Assembly: GCA_036320915.1 (NCBI GenBank)
Contig: JAXBDG010000021.1
Location: 434,001 to 498,000 of the forward strand
Direction: 5' to 3'
DNA from: Linnemannia elongata
Taxonomy: Eukaryota; Mortierellomycota; Mortierellomycetes; Mortierellales; Mortierellaceae
DNA: 64,000 nt
Shown here: positions 23,601 to 33,964 of the stretch, in pieces
How the letters are laid out: each line of letters opens with the position of its first letter
How positions within the stretch are numbered: the stretch's first letter is position 1
The notes under the pieces: model-generated
The model's database searches: none
The model's input: only the letters and a program-made list of their open reading frames with translations
Told to the model about the DNA's origin: nothing
Program-made: the position numbers and the translations under genes

Positions 23601-26414
23601 GCCCCTTGTTCATGGCTCATTTGACCTACTCCGATTTCCACACCCTGTTGACCAAGCAGAAGAACAAGTATGTTCAGGGAGTATTGAGAATCAACAAGCG
23701 CAACCGCTCGGATGCTTATGTCACTGTTGACAGTCTCCCTGAGGGAGATGTCTACATTTGCGGTAGCAAGGACAGAAATCGTGCTCTGGAGGGTGATGTT
23801 GTCGGTATCGAGTTGATTGAGCCCGAGGAGCAACCCCCCAAGACCGATGGCAAGGACAAGAAAACTAGACGCACTGAGGAGGGAGAGGATGCTGTTGAGC
23901 TCGAATCTGAGGAGTTCAGGCCAAAGTACTGTGGACGTGTTGTCTCGATTGTTGAGCGCTCTATCTCCCAGATGTTCTCTGGTACCTTGACTCTTCAGCG
24001 CCCCAGCGGATCTTCCAAGAAGAACGACCGCAAGAAGCAGGATGACGAGGACCAGAAGGGTCAGCCCAGAATCGTCTGGTTCAAACCCGTAAGTCGCTAC
24101 GCGACCTGCTGATCGTTATAGCCCAACGATATGTAACAACACTTATCGATCATTAGAGCTAACATTTTCCCTCGTTCTGTTATTAGACGGACAAGCGCGT
24201 GCCTTTGATTGCTATCCCCATCGACCAGGCTCCCAAGGACTTTGTTGATAACCACGCCCACTATGTTCACAAGTTGTTTGTTGCCACCATCAAGCGCTGG
24301 CCCCTTAGCTCACTCCACCCCTTCGGACAGTTGGAGAGGGAATTGGGTGACATTGGTAACATCGAGATTGAGACCGAGGCCCTGTTGGCTGATAACAATG
24401 TCACCACTACTGCTTTTGGCGAGAAGGTTGAGAAGTGCTTGCCTGAGCTTCCTTGGTCAATTCCCGAGAAGGAGTTGAACCGTCGTCGTGATTTGCGCAA
24501 GGACTGTATCTTCACCATCGATCCCGCCACTGCCAAGGATCTGGATGATGCAGTTTCAGTCTCTCGTTTGGAGGATGGCACTTTAGAGGTTGGAGTTCAC
24601 ATTGCCGATGTGTCCCACTTTATCAAGGTGGGATCTGCGCTCGATAGAGAGGCCAAGTCCAGAGCTACGACCGTCTATCTGGTCCAGAAGGCTATTCCAA
24701 TGTTGCCCAACATTCTTTGCGAGGATCTCTGCAGTTTGAATCCCAACGTCGATCGTCTTGCCTTTTCCGTGTTCTGGAAGATGACCGAGGACGGACATGT
24801 TTTGGGTACTTCGTTCTCAAAGTCTGTCATCCGCTCATGCGCCCAGCTCTCATACGATGATGCCCAGACGGTCATCACCACCGGGTCGCTCGATCCCAAG
24901 ATTGAGGTTGATGGCCATCCCCGTTCCCTCGTCGAGGAAAACATCAAGATCTTTTACGTAAGTTCCTGAGATATATGTGTCATTTGTATATTGGCGAAGC
25001 CAATATTTCCTTGCTGACATTACGTGTCAATGCTGTTTGAAAATTATAGAAACTGTCCCAGATTCTCAGGAAGAACCGTTTCGAGAACGGCTCGTTGTCG
25101 ATCAACTCGATTCGCTTGTCGTTTGAAACAGACGAGATCCACAACCCTACTGGTGTGTCTGTGTACGAGCTCAAGGAGAGTAACCGTTTGATTGAGGAGT
25201 TCATGTTGCTTGCCAACATGAGTGTTGCCAAGCAGATTGCCGAATTCTTCCCCGAACAGGCATTGCTCCGCCGCCACGAGGACCCATTGGAGAAGCGCAT
25301 GACCGACTTCATCTCGCACATGAAGAAGATTGGTCTTGACCTGGATGCCTCGAGCTCGGGAGCCCTTCAACAATCACTGGATGCTATTGAGGATCCTGAT
25401 GTCCGCAAGGTTGTTCGTCTTTTGGTTATCAAACCCATGCAGCGTGCCAAGTACATTTGTGCTGGCATGTTGACCCCTGACAAGTACCACCACTATGCCC
25501 TCAACGCTCCTCTCTACACCCACTTTACCTCGCCCATCCGTCGTTATGCCGATATCATTGTCCACCGCATGCTCGAAGCCTCCCTCCTCAATGGTAAGCA
25601 CTCTCTATTCAAAACCTGTTGTTAAGCGTCCAATGATTTGTATTTCTTTTCGGAACACTAACATTTTTTCCTTTTTGACACCGATGCAACAATAGACAAC
25701 AAGTTTTATTTGAGCAAGGAGTCATGCCAAAAGAGCGCCAACCACTGCAACATCAAGAAGGATGCGGCCAAGTTGGCACAAGAGCAGAGCAGCCACGTTT
25801 ACTTGAGTGTGTTGCTCAGGAACATGACGGAGGCCAGCGGTCCTGTAATCAAGGATGCTGTTGTTGTGCAGGTTTTGGATGCCTCTTTTGATGTGTTGGT
25901 CCCTGAGTACGGTCTGGAGAAGCGCATCTATGTCGACCAGCTGCCCTTGGAGCGTCATGCCTGGAACGGAAGCAGCGAGACCCTGAAGTTGTTCTGGACC
26001 ACCGAGGCATTCAAGAAGCCCAGTGAGGACGCCGAGGAGTCCAAGGCTGATGGCAAGGACAAGTCTCGCCGTTTGTCTTCATTGCCCGCTGCCAACCCTG
26101 ATACTTCGGATCACCCCGATGACGCGACCAACGCCTATGACGACGAGCGCGGCTTGTTTGAGGACGAAAGCGACTATGACGATGACGAGGATCTTGTGAT
26201 TGTCAAGTCGAACCAGGTCGAGGAGGACGAGGATGAGGCTGAGGGCGGAGACGATGAGGCTCGTCGTTTGTCTCGTATCCGCATCTATGGTCACTTGCAG
26301 GTCTTGGTTACCGCTGACACTACAGTGTCGCCTCCTATGATTAAGTTCCAGGCCATCAACCCTTTTGCCGTCGAGGAGCCAGTTACCGCTGTTGTTCCTG
26401 AAGTTGCCACTTAA
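20691..26414 (+). CDS. SSD1: Dis3L2/Ssd1-type RNase II family protein with intact RNB active-site motif
   Basis: Six exons: 20691-22772, 22885-23443, 23535-24088, 24187-24957, 25050-25593 and 25696-26414, 1742 residues. The first 900 or so residues are disordered (Ala/Ser/Thr/Asn-rich). Cold-shock-type domains follow, with YVQGVLRINKRNRSDAYVT and ICGSKDRNRALEGDVVG, the Dis3L2/Ssd1 signature. The RNB domain carries TIDPATAKDLDDAVSV, with Asp1177, Asp1183, Asp1185 and Asp1186 at the metal-binding positions. GVHIADVSHF, then YTHFTSPIRRYADIIVHR, then an S1-like tail interrupted by an acidic insert complete the protein. Ascomycete Ssd1 is an inactive RNA-binding translational repressor controlled by the NDR kinase Cbk1; this copy looks catalytically competent. 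Three Cbk1-type sites (HxRxxS or HxKxxS) occur: HARTLS (568-573), HEKRLS (625-630) and HQRTSS (800-805). Role inferred: control of cell-wall and polarity mRNAs. Confidence 0.95.
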
Positions 26415-27124
26415 AGTTTTGGTGTGAATGAGTTTCAGACAGCTTAACTTGTTCACTTTTTTTTTTCTCCCCCTCTTTTCGTTTTTTTTTCTTCTTGATA
26501 CATCGTGTGTATTATGAGTATTATTCTTGGGTATCATAGCTTATTGTTTGAGATAAGGTTAGCCATACCTTGGAAGAAGAACACACTCCATCACAGACAA
26601 AAGAGTCCATTTTGATGACAAACACAAAAAAAAACATAAAAATCCCCTCCAAAAACATTCTAATAAAACCCCTCACAAACACACAAATCCTATAGACTCC
26701 GTTATGGTTGGACAAGTGGGAAGGGCTAGAAGGGGAGGGCGGAACATCCACACGGTCAATGTTTTCCCAGAAATGGGTACCATAGTACCATAGTACAAAT
26801 ACTTCCTGTTGTCAAAATTGTAATTGCTTGAGAGCTTCAAACATGGGAGGGTGACGGCACCATAGTGGTTCATGGTGTCGCCATTTGGCCCCCTATGTAC
26901 TCCCTTTCAAAGCTTTTCGAAAGAAGAGTAGGTATATGGGTCAGTCAGCGAGAGAATGCTCAGCCACGCTTTGAGACGCCACCCAATTGCTTTGTAACGA
27001 AGCTGATTAATTGGCTGAAAGGGTAATAAAAGGGCAGCTGGTTCGTCTTATTTTTTTTTTTTTATCTTCATTCTTCTTTTCCATATACCAACCTACTACA
27101 TACCGTTTTTCATTTTTTACAATA
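26415..27124. other. Intergenic region, 0.7 kb
   Basis: 3' flank of Dis3L2/Ssd1 and promoter of the LigB-type dioxygenase gene. A T tract at about 27051-27063 precedes the dioxygenase leader. Nothing else supported. Confidence 0.6.
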
Positions 27125-27169
27125 ATGACTGCTGCAGACAGACTTCCCGTTTACTTTATTTCCCACGCT

Positions 27170-27206
<37 letters not shown>

Positions 27207-28416
27207 ATGAACTGTTACAGCAAACAAGAAGCAGAAATCCTGCCATTGTTTGCGTCTGTGTGTGTATGTGCTTGATCTCCTATACTCATCCTCCTCCTTT
27301 GTGATCAAACAAAAAAAATGAACAAAATAGGTCCAAACCAAGCAGTAGAAAAATCAACTACGGCCGACTTTTTCGAGACCCTTGGCAAGAAGTGGGAGTC
27401 CTTCTCGGGTCCCAACAAGCCAACTTCGATCTTGGTGCTTTCAGGACATTGGGAGGGCGAGCGTGGAGTTGTGAAAGTCAGGACGTCGGAGACGAATGAG
27501 CTGTATTATGATTTCTATGGGTTCCCAGATGAGTTGTACAAGATGAAGTATCCTTCTGTGGGGAGCCCTAAGCTTGCGAACCGTGTCCTTGAGATCCTTG
27601 GAAAGGTAATTTGAGAACTTGTGGGCCAATAATGGATTGGAGGGGTTGTTTGTGAGAAGCAGATATCATGAGGGGAAAGTATATAGAATAGCGTGGACAT
27701 TAACGATTTTTTTTCCTCGTTCAATTGTGTGACCAAAAAATAAATAAAAATAGGCAGGGATCCCGGCAGAGGCAGAGACGAAACGCGGTGTAGATCACGG
27801 AGTCTGGGTGCCTTTCCTCCGAATCCTTCCCACACCCCAGATCCCTATCGTTCAAATGTCCTTGGCCGAGATGAGACACCAACCGGATGAGGAAGTGTTC
27901 GAATACCATATCCGACTGGGCAAGGTGTTGGGACAGCTGAGGGACGAGGGAGTGCTGATTGTTGCTAGCGGTACTGCTGTGCATAACTTGAGGGATATTG
28001 GTGCTTATATGAGATCCAGTCAAGGAGTGGGCAAGATGCAGGTTGCGCCATATGTTGCGCCTTTTGATGGGCTTTTGGACCAGATTGCCCTCGCGAAGGT
28101 ACGCTTTTTTTTTGTCTTGTTGATATGTCGGATGTAACATTCGGTTGAAAAAGGAAAAATAAGTGCGTGTTGACTCACACTTTACTCTCTATTTTTTCAT
28201 ATTGTAACTACATAGACGCAGGAGGAGCGCGAGAAAATTGCGGTGAAGGATATGGCGGCATCCAAGTATTTGAGATCGGCACACCCGTCGTTGGACCACT
28301 TGTTGCCGTTCCATGTGGCAATTGGTGCTGCGGGTGGGGATGAGGGTAAGGCGTTGCACAAGGCGTTCATGTTGAGCATGTCGATGAGTTCGTATTCCTT
28401 TGGCGAGGCAGCCTAA
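27125..28416 (+). CDS. LigB-type extradiol ring-cleavage dioxygenase (DODA-like)
   Basis: Four exons: 27125-27170, 27331-27605, 27754-28098 and 28216-28416, 288 residues. Family members cleave catechol-type rings using one non-haem metal, as in 4,5-DOPA dioxygenase and the related E. coli YgiD. Conserved histidines are visible in order: VYFISHAGGP (His14), LVLSGHWEG (His55), VDHGVWVPF (His122) and SGTAVHNL (His184), plus HLLPFHVAIG near the end. Intron 1 interrupts the HAG|GP motif and begins with GT followed by about 31 A residues. The family length is 260-290 residues, so the model is complete. Substrate unknown; no pathway partners are evident nearby, and the neighbours are a GNAT enzyme and a nuclease-family protein. 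Confidence 0.93.
27173..27203. repeat. Poly(A) tract of 31 nt at a splice donor
   Basis: The tract starts immediately after the GT of intron 1 in the LigB-type gene, so the donor reads GTAAAA followed by uninterrupted A. Confidence 0.95.
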
Positions 28417-28800
28417 TTCGATACACCCCCTTTAGTCGAGGAAGAGAAGACGCGATGGATGAATGATTGTTGATAGGAAGATAGGAGGGTTTCTTTCGGA
28501 TTGTGACTGACTGCGCAATGAGGAATAAAAAAGATGTTCCAGGCGTAGCATGTGTGTGTGTTGGTTGTGCCGTTTCGCTTCTCCTTTTGGAGACCTGTCT
28601 GGTGGGTGTATGTGGGTTGGACAAAGAATGGGTCATACAAGATTAAGAATTTTGGCGGCGTCGATTCGCAACCAATGAAAAGGCAAGGAAATTATTCATC
28701 CTCATACTTAAAAACGGCTGCTGCTGTCCCTTTTTCTCCCCCTTGCCATCCTGTCTTCATCACACTCCTCACAACCAACCTCAATCAACAAACAACAACC
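28417..28800. other. Short intergenic spacer
   Basis: 384 nt between the dioxygenase stop and the GNAT start codon. It contains a CA-rich leader (about 28740-28800) and no supported gene. Confidence 0.6.
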
Positions 28801-29670
28801 ATGGTAGCAATCAGCACCCAACAACCAGCAACCACCATGGCGGCGCCAAAGCAGATCAAGTACACACAACTCCCCGCCACCGAGTATACCCAACACACCT
28901 TGGGTCAGATGAGCGGGTTCGTCATTGAGACGGATCAGATTCAAATGCGTCCCCTCCATCTCGAACGTGATGCACCTTTGCTCTGGGAGGTCTACAAGAA
29001 CCATACCGAGATCTTTAAATACTTCCCGGGAGGCAGCCATTCCAGCTATGAGAGTTTTTATGCAGAACAGGAGAAGTTCTGTAAGAGCACTGATTTCTTC
29101 AACTGGACCGTCTACGTCGCTGCCCCGGTCAAGGAGGAGGACAAGGGGGAGAGGAAGTGGGTCCTATGCGGGTCCATCTGTCTGTTGGACATCGTCCTTC
29201 GCTTCCGCCGGTTCGAAATCGGCTCGATCTGGTTCCACCCTTCCGCTCAGGGAACATTCGTCATGGTCGAAACCTCCTATGCCCTCCTGCGGTTCTCTTT
29301 CGAGAAACTCCAGGCCGGTCGAGTGCAATGGAAGACCCATCATGAGAACATTGCAAGTCAGAAGGCGGCCAAGAAGTTGGGATTCCGGGAAGAAGGGTTG
29401 TTCAAGAAGCATATGATCCATGCCGATGGTACTTGGAGACATACTTACTTTTATGCGATGACGGATGATGAGTGGTTTGGGAGGGATGAGGAGACCAAGG
29501 ATGGACGTGGGGGATTGGAGGTTGTGCCTGGGGATGAGAGCGGGGAGGTTGAGGGGAGATTGGAAGGGAAACAGGGGTTACAATGGAGGTTGGAAGGTGT
29601 TGTTGAGGGACGTAAGCGGGAGGGCAAGGCTTTGCCTGAGGGGATTGCTCGAGGTGAGCCCTTGAACTGA
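28801..29670 (+). CDS. GNAT-family N-acetyltransferase (RimJ/RimL type)
   Basis: Single exon, 289 residues from the ATG at 28801 after an ACAACAACC context. The GNAT domain spans about residues 40-225. It starts with IQMRPLHLERDAPLLWEVYKN and has the central strand RRFEIGSIWFHPSAQGTFV. The acetyl-CoA region is followed by VQWKTHHENIASQKAAKKLGF, the late motif typical of RimJ/RimL and spermidine-acetyltransferase relatives. TWRHTYFYAMTDDEW closes the domain. The last 50 or so residues are Gly/Glu-rich and probably disordered. The substrate cannot be read from sequence; candidates are protein N-termini, small amines or antibiotics. No targeting signal. Confidence 0.9.
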   Translation: MVAISTQQPATTMAAPKQIKYTQLPATEYTQHTLGQMSGFVIETDQIQMRPLHLERDAPLLWEVYKNHTEIFKYFPGGSHSSYESFYAEQEKFCKSTDFFNWTVYVAAPVKEEDKGERKWVLCGSICLLDIVLRFRRFEIGSIWFHPSAQGTFVMVETSYALLRFSFEKLQAGRVQWKTHHENIASQKAAKKLGFREEGLFKKHMIHADGTWRHTYFYAMTDDEWFGRDEETKDGRGGLEVVPGDESGEVEGRLEGKQGLQWRLEGVVEGRKREGKALPEGIARGEPLN

Positions 29671-30440
29671 TCGGTCTTGAAGCTACTAAGCTCGCCTTTT
29701 TTTCGGCAGTTTTTTGAAGTTTTATTTTCACAGAAAATCATAGCACTATACCCCTACTCCTTCACACATTAATACCATAGAATCTAGATAAAGGAAGTAG
29801 GGGCATTTTAGACCCATTGACCATTGTAGAAAAGAGAAGCGGAGTAGAAAACCAATTGTCCAATTGACCCTGGGTTTTCATTGTCAGATAGGGCGTGAAT
29901 TGAATTTGTTGAACAGATGTTTGTTCGTTCGCGAACGAGCGAGAAAAGGGAGCCACGAAGAAGAAGAGGTCAGGTCATGTTTTCTGTTATTGTTGTTGTT
30001 GTTTGCCTATTTGTTTGCGTGGGAGAGCGAGCAAGGAAAAGATGTGTGTGTGTGCGACCCATTGCCCCCCCCCTTGGAGGAAAAGAAGAGGATTGGACCG
30101 AAAAGGGTCCGTTGGGCAAGACAGTGTGAGCCTTCTTCCTCGGCTTACTTTCGATCGAACTCTCACGGTCTCCTGAGGCGTGTGGGGTGAATGGGTATTT
30201 CACACCCTTTTCTTTCTCTTCCTTTTTCTCTTTCTTTTCTTCTCTTCTCTCTTTGTTCGCACCACAACTCCCCACTCTGCCCCCCCTTCTTCTCTCCACT
30301 CTTCTGCTTCCACTCCCCACTCTTTTTTTTTCTTTTATTTTATAGTCTACCCTCTCTTAACTCCTCTCTCATTACCTTCCCTCTACTCATTACACCACCT
30401 TCAAAACTCAAACTCAAGACATCTCCGCTCACCCTCCCTC
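29671..30440. other. Intergenic region, 0.77 kb
   Basis: Contains the GNAT 3' flank and the acyl-CoA synthetase promoter. A small palindrome (TTCGTTCGCGAACGAGCGA) sits near 29924-29942. CT-rich sequence from 30200 to 30360 is followed by a CA-rich leader to the ATG at 30441. Confidence 0.55.
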
Positions 30441-32920
30441 ATGTTCAGGCACAGCAAACCCCTCTGGCGCTCGACCACCACCGCCTCCTCCGGCCTCACC
30501 ACAAGGCGTCCCTGGCTCAACACCAAGTCTTCCAACACTATCAACGCCAGACGCCTCCTCTCCGCTATCCCGCAACCCCTCCAAGATCCCCTCTCCTTCG
30601 TCCAAGGCGAAACCCTCAACACCCGGCCCCTCTCCGAATCCACATTAGGTCAATTCTGGGACGATATCATCTCAAAACATGGAGACCGACCCGGACTCGT
30701 AGTCAAGCATGAGGAGGATTTGCATTGGACTTTTCGGCAGTTTGGAGAGGAGGTTGATCGGCTGTGTAGGGGGTTGTATGATTCTGGACTTCGGAAGGGC
30801 GATCGCCTCGCGTAAGTTGCTTATTTTTAGTTCTTGGTGTGCTTGGGTTTTCTTCGTCGTCTACTTTTCCTTTTTTTTTTTTCGCATGAAAATGATGGAG
30901 GAAGAAGGGGAAGACGAGGAAGGTTGTTTCTGACAATGGTGTGTGGTATGTGTGGCATGTACCAATTAACCCCTTTTCTGTGCACCCACCCTGACGATCA
31001 TTGTCTCTCTCTCTTGCTTTTGGCGTTGTTTCCTATTTCATAGTGTCTGGATGCCAAACAACAGCGGATGGGCAACATTGCAGTATGCGACGGCCAAGTC
31101 GGGTATCATCCTCGTCACCTTAAACCCTGCGTAAGGTTCATTGGTGAACATAGTTTAACCGTCGAATTGCTCCCATGACATGACCCCATCCGTTGTTTTT
31201 TTCCGCCTCCACAAATTTTACCCTGACCCCCTCCTACCTTGAACTTTGCTTTTTCCACAACAAAATAGTTACCGACAGCATGAACTGCTGCAGACATTGG
31301 CATTGGTCGATTGCAAATCGTTGGTCTTTGTCCCCGGACTGAAGAGCTCCAACTACAGCAAGATGCTCCTCGACCTCCTCCCCGAGCTCGAGTTTCAATC
31401 ACCCAACCAGCTCTCGACTCAGACTTTACCCTCCTTGCGTCAGGTTATTGTGTATGATAATGGAGCCAAGGTGCCGGAGACGGCCAAGATGAAGGGATTG
31501 ACCAACTACCGGGATTTGCTGTTCGGAACTCCGGACCTTGCGATTGATGGCGCCCTTCAAAAGGAGAGGCTGACTATTAACAACCGGGATGTTATCAACC
31601 TGCAGTTCACCAGTGGCACCACTGGGCTTCCCAAGTAAGTTCCAAGATGGGAGAAAAAAGTATTGGGGAATGAAACATACATGCATGTTGTCCTAATACG
31701 GAATTCATATCGATATTCACTCCTCTCCCCGTCTTATTTTTTTCTTCCGCGTGGGAAATATAGAGGTGTGTCATTGAGTCACAGGAACTTGCTGAACAAT
31801 GGGCTTCACATTGGAGACTACATGCGCCTGACCGAGAAGGATCTCCTCTGCTGCCCCGTCCCACTCTTCCACTGCTTCGGCCTCGTCCTCGCCAGTCTGG
31901 CGGCCGTGACCCACGGTGCCGGTCTCATCTTCCCATCGCAGTCCTTTGAAGCAGAGGCGACCTTGCGTGCAGTCCACGAGGAACGAGCGACCGCCCTTCA
32001 TGGAGTGCCGACAATGTTCTTGGAAGAGATGAACCACCCCAACTTTGCCCAGTACGACCTGTCGTCGTTGAGGACAGGTATTGCGGCGGGCTCTTCGGTT
32101 CCGATTGAGGTTATGAAGAATGTTCAGACAAAAATGAACTTGAACGAGTTGACGATCAGTTATGGTATGACCGAGACTTCGCCGGTGTCGTTTATGACCC
32201 TCACGACGGATGCGCTCAAGGATCGGTGTGAGACTGTGGGTCGTATTATGCCTCACATGGAGGCCAAAGGTAAACTATTGCAAGGGGTTATTTTGAGTTG
32301 TAAATATCGTGAAACAAGGAGGTTAGTACTAAAGACACTGCCTCTTTTTTCTTTTTTTATTTCGTTGTTGAATAGTAATTGATCCGGTGTCGGGAGAGAC
32401 GCTGCCTATCAACACGTCAGGAGAGTTATGCACAAGGGGTTACGCGGTCATGGAGGCTGGATACTGGAAGTCTGAGGCTCAGACTAGGGACGTGGTCGAC
32501 GAAGACGGCTGGATGCATACTGGAGATCTCGCAACCATCGACGACCGTGGTTTCTGCAGGATCGTGGGCCGATGCAAGGACCAGATCAGTCGAGGAGGCG
32601 AAAAGGTTTCCCCTGTCGAGGTCGAGAACACCATCTTCCAGCTGGAGGGTGTCCAGAACGTCTCTGTGATCGGTGTGCCAGACCCCAAGTTTGGCGAGGA
32701 AGTCTGTGCGTGGGTGTCGACCAAGGCTGGGCACAAGAATGTGACACTGAAGGAGATTCAAGTGTTCTGTAAGGAAAGGTTGGCGCATTATAAGGTCCCC
32801 CGGTATTTGGTTTTCAAGGAGGATGTCGAATTGCCGTTAACGCCCTCGGGCAAGATCCAGAAGAATGTTTTGCGCGAGCGGTGCGGTGAGCTCTTGAAAC
32901 TGACTCCTCCTCGTTCCTAG
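30441..32920 (+). CDS. Acyl-CoA synthetase, ACSF2-like, probable mitochondrial
   Basis: Five exons: 30441-30811, 31044-31130, 31269-31634, 31764-32269 and 32376-32920, 624 residues. It should activate medium-chain fatty acids to acyl-CoA through an acyl-AMP intermediate. ANL-superfamily motifs are in order: the P-loop LQFTSGTTGLPKGVSLSHR, VPLFHCFGLVL, the ALHGVPTMFLEEM block, the adenine motif SYGMTETSPVSF, the hinge region GWMHTGDLATIDDRGFCRIVGR and the C-terminal lysine in PLTPSGKIQKN. FHCFG and GVPTMF fit the ACSF2/medium-chain group better than acetyl-CoA synthetase. The first 40 residues are rich in Arg/Ser/Thr with few acids (MFRHSKPLWRSTTTASS), suggesting a mitochondrial presequence. 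The intron after TGLPK splits the P-loop motif, and the spliced reading is exact. Confidence 0.94.
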
Positions 32921-33964
32921 AGGGTTGGTTTGTGGCGTAGTGCCAGAAAAAATGCGGGGGAGATCGCCCAGGCTGCTGTGTGAGTTGAGGAAGCCAGTTA
33001 GCATATGGGGTGTGCGGAGCAAATTGGTTCCTTTCTGTACATTCACGCCGGGTTTTTGCTCCCCCTTGTTAATAATGAACAATTTGTAACCCCACCTCCA
33101 AAAGCCTAATGAAAGATATGAAAAATAAGGTGGTGAATGTTTTGTCTATACTCAAAAAAAACGCCCTTATCTATTTATGATGATTTCCATACGGGCTAGT
33201 TAGTGTCCATCCTTTTCTTTTTTTTTTCGTTCAGGGTTCTCTTTGTATGTTCGATTATGTGGTCCATGTCCATGTTCCCTCGTGCTTGCTAAAAATAGGA
33301 TTTTCTTCTTTGTATGTTTGTGCGCATCATTGTTGATTTTTTTTTTCTACTTTTGAACAGTACAAAATTCTTTTTTCCATGGGCTGGTTTGCTTGACAAA
33401 GAGTCGTGCCACTTTTTTGAAAAGGAGAGAGGAGACAGACAAAGAAAGAAGAAAAAAAAAAGGCGATGATGTGATGATGAGTGCACGCGCGTGCTCTTAA
33501 CAAGTTCACGGTAGCAGGAATGTCCCTTGTTCGAGACACTCGCCAGTCAGTTAGTGTCAGTTCCCCTGTTCGAGAAAAAGAAAAAAGAAGAGGGAATCGG
33601 AGTCTTTGTGTTCTTTTTTTATCGTTGGCCAAGCAACGGGCAGAGGTCCACAGAAGATGCCATAGTGTTTCGGCTTATGTTTTCATCAAGAAAAAAACGA
33701 ACGTTGGTCTGGGGGCACCTTGACTGACTTTCTTTTTTTTTTTTTTTTTTCCTTCTTTTTCCTTCTTCTTACTCTATTCCACCTCTTTCACTCCTTTCTT
33801 TCTTTGTTCCTCTTCTCTCTCTTTCCTCCTCCCTTCTGACAATCCCTCCCTCCCCCCCTTTTTTTCAGTCACCCGCACACACACACCCCACAACTCACAA
33901 ATCACCCGAGTCGACTCTCATTCACAACTCAGGACACATCAACACAACACACAAACATACAACA
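32921..33964. other. Intergenic region, 1.04 kb
   Basis: 3' flank of the acyl-CoA synthetase and promoter of the Cys-rich membrane protein. T-rich and CT-rich blocks at 33730-33870 lead into a CA-rich leader. Two TGTTCGAGA motifs occur at about 33528 and 33569; they do not belong to a tRNA that I can fold. No gene supported. Confidence 0.55.

Noticed and set aside
33481..33600. Two TGTTCGAGA motifs resembling tRNA T-loops
   Set aside because: No A-box and no cloverleaf could be folded around either copy.
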